Source of the DNA: Eggerthellaceae bacterium
GTDB taxonomy: Bacteria > Actinomycetota > Coriobacteriia > Coriobacteriales > Eggerthellaceae
Direction of reading: 5' to 3'
Assembly (NCBI GenBank): GCA_017559045.1
Contig: JAFYTB010000208.1
Coordinates: 1-10,117, forward strand
Length of the DNA: 10,117 nt
How positions within the stretch are numbered: the first letter of the stretch is position 1; each line of letters begins with the position of its first letter. Made by a program: the position numbers and the translations under genes. A model generated the notes under the pieces. The model did not search any database, was not told the DNA's origin, and saw nothing but the letters and a program-made list of their open reading frames with translations. Shown piece by piece: positions 6,968-10,117 of this stretch.

Positions 6968-6985
6968 ACTCATCCACGCTTACAT

Positions 6986-7996
6986 TTAATGCTCACCAAC
7001 ACACGGCCCATAGCTTCCGTCAGGATATTGGGCTATCAACTTTAGCTTACGCATCTCCGCAAGCCATACCATGAGCACCGCAGGCGTAACTCCACTTCCT
7101 GGACAGCCTGAGGCGACAGCATAAAGCCGATCCATGCTCGCCTGCTCGGAAGTCAGCAAAGCAGAAAGCACCTCGTGAACACCATCCCCAATTGCAGCTC
7201 GCGCGGCATCGCAGTTAACGGCATCCGAGGTAAGCGATTCCAAATCATCCCGGCCCGAAGCGCAAAACCCCTCCACCTTCTCCTGCTTCAAGCGCCCGAA
7301 CAGACCGAACAATGCGTCCTCAAAGCTTTCATCGTCGACAACAGGATGTGCGCCCTGGTACAGAAGACGGTTTGCGCCGCGTGAGTTCTTTGAAGTGATG
7401 GCACCCGGAACAACTAGCACCTCCCTACCCTGAGAGAGCGCTGCATCGGCTGTCGAAAAGGTTCCCGAAGGCAACCCCGCCTCAACGATCAACGTAGCCC
7501 TCGATAAGCCGGATATGATCCTGTTTCGCTCCCTAAATGCATACGGCAAAGGAGGCACATTCCAGTCGTGCTCAGAGAGCAAGACTCCTCCGCCGCCCAC
7601 TATCCGACGAAACAAATCTTTGTGCTCGGCGGGATACGGCTTGTCTATACCACCGCCAAGAACAGCAACCGTCTTACCACCGCAGGTCAAAGCAGCCTCG
7701 TGTGCAGCCGCATCGCAACCACGCGCACCACCCGACACGATGGTTATACCCCGACTGGCAGCCATGCCAGCAAATCGTTTAGCGCAACCAATTCCATAAG
7801 GCGTAGCCCGACGAGCACCCACGACCGCCAGCCCCTCTTCAAGGGACTCCAGATCACCCAAAACATACAGACGCTTCGGGGGACGGCTTATCGTCCGCAG
7901 CGAGGCTGGATAGCGAGCATCGTCAATATCGAGCTCATAACGCGGCCCGTCGATAATTCCCGACGTAGAGAAAGCGTCGACCCTTTGCGCCATCAT
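6986..7996 (-). CDS. dprA: DNA-processing protein DprA (RecA loader on single-stranded DNA)
   Basis: DprA binds incoming single-stranded DNA during natural transformation and loads RecA. The 336-residue product shows the Rossmann core: PPKRLYVLGD at 39-48, GLAVVGARRATPYG at 55-68, IVSGGARGCDAAAHEAAL at 86-103, LGGGIDKPYPAEH at 113-125, RERNRIISGLS at 155-165 and VVPGAITSKNSRGAN at 195-209. A C-terminal winged-helix-like segment spans about 272-330. The N-terminal SAM-like helical domain of many DprA proteins is absent; only about 25 residues precede the core. The ARGCD motif has Cys where Ile or Val is usual. ATG 7996 was chosen because it overlaps the comM stop (ATGA) and has AAGGAG 7 nt upstream. 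ATG 7993 is also possible; a TTG at 8044 lacks support. Whether this host is competent cannot be judged from DprA alone, which is widespread. Confidence 0.94.
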   Translation of the reverse strand: MMAQRVDAFSTSGIIDGPRYELDIDDARYPASLRTISRPPKRLYVLGDLESLEEGLAVVGARRATPYGIGCAKRFAGMAASRGITIVSGGARGCDAAAHEAALTCGGKTVAVLGGGIDKPYPAEHKDLFRRIVGGGGVLLSEHDWNVPPLPYAFRERNRIISGLSRATLIVEAGLPSGTFSTADAALSQGREVLVVPGAITSKNSRGANRLLYQGAHPVVDDESFEDALFGLFGRLKQEKVEGFCASGRDDLESLTSDAVNCDAARAAIGDGVHEVLSALLTSEQASMDRLYAVASGCPGSGVTPAVLMVWLAEMRKLKLIAQYPDGSYGPCVGEH

Positions 7997-9534
7997 CCCC
8001 CCACTCCTTCGCGAATACGATACCCAAGCGCCTCGGCCACGCAATCACGATCAACTCTCTCCTTGCGAGCAAGATCGGCTATCGTTCGCGCCACGCTCAA
8101 GGTTCTTACTATCGAGCGACCGCTCATATCGTTAAGACTTGCCATCTGCTCCAAGAAAAGCCTGTCTTCCTCCGAGAGCCCACAAGATGCAATGACGGCG
8201 TGAGGCTTTGAAGGCAAATCCCCGGATAAGCCATCACGCATTCGTCTCCACGCCGCAAATTCCCGTGCCTCCATGACGCCTTCACGCAGCGTTGACGAAT
8301 CGGTGCCTGGACCTGCAGAAACAAACGAATCGGGTGAAATGCGCCTAATATCGAGATGGATGTCGATTCTGTCCATCAAAGGCCCACCAATGCGTGACTG
8401 ATACTGCCTGATCTGAGGAATGGTGCACGTACACGGCTTTTCGTCACCGAAATACCCACAGGCGCACGGGTTAGATGCAGCGATGAGAGCAAACCTGGCG
8501 GGAAAGGTTATGTTTCCATCGGCTCGAGCCAAAGAAACTCGCCCGCTCTCCATAGGCTGGCGCATGCCCTGCAACACAGCTGGCTTAAACTCCGCGAGCT
8601 CATCAAGAAACAGGGTGCCATGATGGGCCAAGGATATCTCACCCGGCCGAAGCGGGTTGCCACCACCAATCAAGCCTGCCGTCGTTATGCTGTGATGAGG
8701 GCTGCGAAACGGTCGTCGACCGGCCAAGATACCATCAACCGGCTCCCCAGCTACTGAATGGATCACCGCCGCCTCCAAGGCCTCATCTCGCTCGAGCGGA
8801 GGCAAAATGGTTCCCATCCGAGAAGCCAGCATGGTCTTTCCGGCTCCCGGAGGCCCCATCATCAGCACCCCATGATTACCTGCAGCTGCAATTTGAAGAG
8901 CTCGTTTTGCGATCTCCTGTCCGCAGATATCTCCAAAATCAAGCGGCTCCTCCGACATGCCTCCAGAGGATGCACCCGAAGAACCCGGAAGGATGAGGCC
9001 GTAGACAGCATCAGCGAGGTCTTCTTCAAAAACCTCAGCGCATCGCGCAAGGTGCGCAAGATGATCAAACCCATATTGCAGAAGACCGTCGATCGGCATC
9101 GCATCACTTTTACTCGAGCAAACGAGATCGAGTCTGAATTCACGAGCGCAAACACCAAACGCAAGTGTTCCGGGAACGGGCCTCACACATCCATCAAGCC
9201 CCAACTCCCCCACAATAAGCTTGCCCTCAGAAAGGCTTCGTGGAATTTGACCCGTGGCGGTCAGAATGCCCATCGCAATAGGAAGATCAAAACCTGAGCC
9301 AACTTTCTTCAGGTTGCTCGGCGCAAGATTCACCACAATTCGCTCGTTCGGCATCGAAAATCCCGATGATTTCAACGCGGCACGAACCCGCTCCTTCGCC
9401 TCCTGAACGGCAACGTCAGGCATGCCGACAACATGAACACCCGGCAACCCAGAAAGGACGGCGACCTCAACCTCAACAAGAAATGCCTCGACACCTCGTA
9501 TTGCGGCGCTCGCAATACTGCAGTTTCCTCCCAT
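7993..9534 (-). CDS. comM: ComM/YifB-type AAA+ ATPase (Mg-chelatase-like, Lon-domain)
   Basis: ComM is a hexameric helicase that promotes branch migration during integration of transforming DNA. The 513-residue length is usual. Residues 5-170 form the Lon-protease-like domain (GLPGVHVVGMPDVAVQEAKERVRAA from 29, VNLAPSNLKKVGSGFDLPIA at 68-87). The AAA+ module has Walker A GPPGAGKT at 227-234, the RSPHHS segment at 277-282, Walker B LFLDEL at 308-313, SNPCACG at 354-360 and MDRIDIHL at 387-394 with a likely arginine finger at R389. Cysteines 357, 359, 368 and 370 form the cluster typical of YifB proteins. The C-terminal helical Mg-chelatase domain (about 410-505) ends in VAEALGYR. The start lies 8 nt after yraN, with only a weak TAGGG site overlapping the yraN stop, so translation is probably coupled. 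No intein or frameshift is seen. Confidence 0.96.
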   Translation of the reverse strand: MGGNCSIASAAIRGVEAFLVEVEVAVLSGLPGVHVVGMPDVAVQEAKERVRAALKSSGFSMPNERIVVNLAPSNLKKVGSGFDLPIAMGILTATGQIPRSLSEGKLIVGELGLDGCVRPVPGTLAFGVCAREFRLDLVCSSKSDAMPIDGLLQYGFDHLAHLARCAEVFEEDLADAVYGLILPGSSGASSGGMSEEPLDFGDICGQEIAKRALQIAAAGNHGVLMMGPPGAGKTMLASRMGTILPPLERDEALEAAVIHSVAGEPVDGILAGRRPFRSPHHSITTAGLIGGGNPLRPGEISLAHHGTLFLDELAEFKPAVLQGMRQPMESGRVSLARADGNITFPARFALIAASNPCACGYFGDEKPCTCTIPQIRQYQSRIGGPLMDRIDIHLDIRRISPDSFVSAGPGTDSSTLREGVMEAREFAAWRRMRDGLSGDLPSKPHAVIASCGLSEEDRLFLEQMASLNDMSGRSIVRTLSVARTIADLARKERVDRDCVAEALGYRIREGVGG

Positions 9535-9542
9535 GGGAAACC

Positions 9543-10064
9543 CTACGCGACCGAGAAGGCGGAAATGTGGTGGCGAATAAGCGCTCGATCTTCTGAGACA
9601 ACGACAATGCTGATGACATCAAAGCGCACCGAAAGATCAACCACCTCATAGCTTTTCAAGAACTCGAGGGCAATCTTCTCATAGTGCGTGCGTTTATCCG
9701 CATTCACCGCCTCAGCCGGAAAGCCTTTCTGGCAATCCTTCCTCGTCTTAACCTCGACAAAGATAAGGGTCTCTTCATCGCGAGCGATGATATCCACTTC
9801 GCCCGCATAGCACTTCCAATTTCTCTCGACGATGTCGTAGCCTCTTTTGACAAGAAAGCGTGCCGCAGCCTCTTCCCCGCGAGCACCGAGCTCTTTATTG
9901 CGCTTACCCCGTTTGTGCGGACGACCCTCTTTTTGGCGCACACGATCGCAACCCTCGTCGTGCTCAGTAGGCTCATCGTAGGAGGATCCGACTCTATCGG
10001 CGCAACTGCACTCCTCGTCACTGTAACCGTACTTCACGTCGCAGCGGATTTTTCTCTTTTCCAT
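9543..10064 (-). CDS. yraN: YraN/UPF0102 predicted endonuclease-fold protein with N-terminal extension
   Basis: YraN proteins have a PD-(D/E)XK nuclease-like fold; their role is unsettled. The core begins at NKELGARGEEAAARFL (56-71) and carries RNWKCYAGEVDIIARD (81-96) with E88 and D90, then LIFVEVKTRK (99-108) with E103 and K105, the expected acidic-acidic-E-x-K set. The family is usually about 120 residues, but this frame has 173 because of about 55 extra N-terminal residues. They are acidic and contain four cysteines (8, 19, 21, 39) followed by a basic stretch. ATG 10064 has AAGGGAG 8 nt upstream. A GTG at 9941 with GAGGG further upstream would give 132 residues, nearer the norm. The gene leads the cluster ahead of comM and dprA, a common neighbourhood. 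The first ATG lies in a perfect inverted repeat (10063-10096). Confidence 0.88.
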   Translation of the reverse strand: MEKRKIRCDVKYGYSDEECSCADRVGSSYDEPTEHDEGCDRVRQKEGRPHKRGKRNKELGARGEEAAARFLVKRGYDIVERNWKCYAGEVDIIARDEETLIFVEVKTRKDCQKGFPAEAVNADKRTHYEKIALEFLKSYEVVDLSVRFDVISIVVVSEDRALIRHHISAFSVA

Positions 10065-10096
10065 TCCTGCGTCTCCCTTCTCACTGACGCAGGAAT
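10063..10096 (-). promoter_or_regulatory. 11-bp hairpin enclosing the yraN ribosome binding site
   Basis: The arms ATTCCTGCGTC (10063-10073) and GACGCAGGAAT (10086-10096) are exact reverse complements around a 12-nt loop. In the mRNA the loop contains AGAAGGGA, the yraN Shine-Dalgarno sequence, and the downstream arm runs into the first two bases of the ATG. This could limit ribosome access. There is no T tract, so it is not a standard terminator; a DNA operator is the other reading. Confidence 0.65.
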
Positions 10097-10117
10097 CCTA
10101 GCAAGCCTTATTCCGGA

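Noticed and set aside
5538..6989. A 483-codon open frame on the plus strand opposite trmFO
   Set aside because: The same reasoning applies: it mirrors the trmFO codons, carries no known motif and has basic, low-complexity composition typical of a shadow frame.
7994..8044. Upstream TTG start for dprA at 8044
   Set aside because: It would overlap comM by 52 nt without a ribosome site, whereas ATG 7996 has AAGGAG and a standard ATGA overlap.

Overview
The window reads as ordinary chromosome from a moderately GC-rich bacterium. All eight recognisable genes lie on the minus strand and are tightly packed. A Gram-positive host, perhaps in or near the Coriobacteriia, is my best guess. The support is a LexA box of the GAAC-N4-GTTC type used by Firmicutes and Actinobacteria, a folate-dependent TrmFO next to XerC as in many Firmicutes, and strong AGGAGG-type ribosome binding sites. 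The taxonomy is inference; no rRNA or phylogenetic marker was tested.

Read in the direction of transcription (high to low coordinates), the first block is yraN - comM - dprA - trmFO - xerC (about 10064 to 4520). Gaps and overlaps are +8, -4, +68 and -8 nt, so this looks like one transcription unit, possibly with an internal promoter before trmFO. Its products handle DNA processing and uptake (ComM helicase, DprA RecA-loader, the nuclease-like YraN), tRNA m5U54 methylation (TrmFO) and chromosome dimer resolution (XerC). The window edge at 10117 cuts off whatever precedes yraN. The yraN start codon sits in a perfect 11-bp inverted repeat whose loop holds its Shine-Dalgarno sequence.

The second block runs from about 4519 to 4040 and is mostly non-coding. 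It holds a possible structured element, a 24-codon open frame for a lysine-headed hydrophobic peptide with a very good ribosome binding site, candidate uvrA promoters, a clear LexA (SOS) box and a perfect 9-bp inverted repeat in the uvrA leader.

The third block is uvrA (complete excinuclease subunit A), followed 29 nt later by a GNAT acetyltransferase that is probably co-transcribed. After a 176-nt gap with a TATAAT box comes the N-terminal 135 codons of an NADP-type glutamate dehydrogenase, cut by the window start.

The genes are mainly conserved housekeeping ones. The points worth a second look are the small hydrophobic peptide, the hairpin over the yraN start, the SOS box and repeat ahead of uvrA, and a DprA that lacks the usual N-terminal helical domain. 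I found no CRISPR array, insertion sequence, phage gene, tRNA or rRNA.
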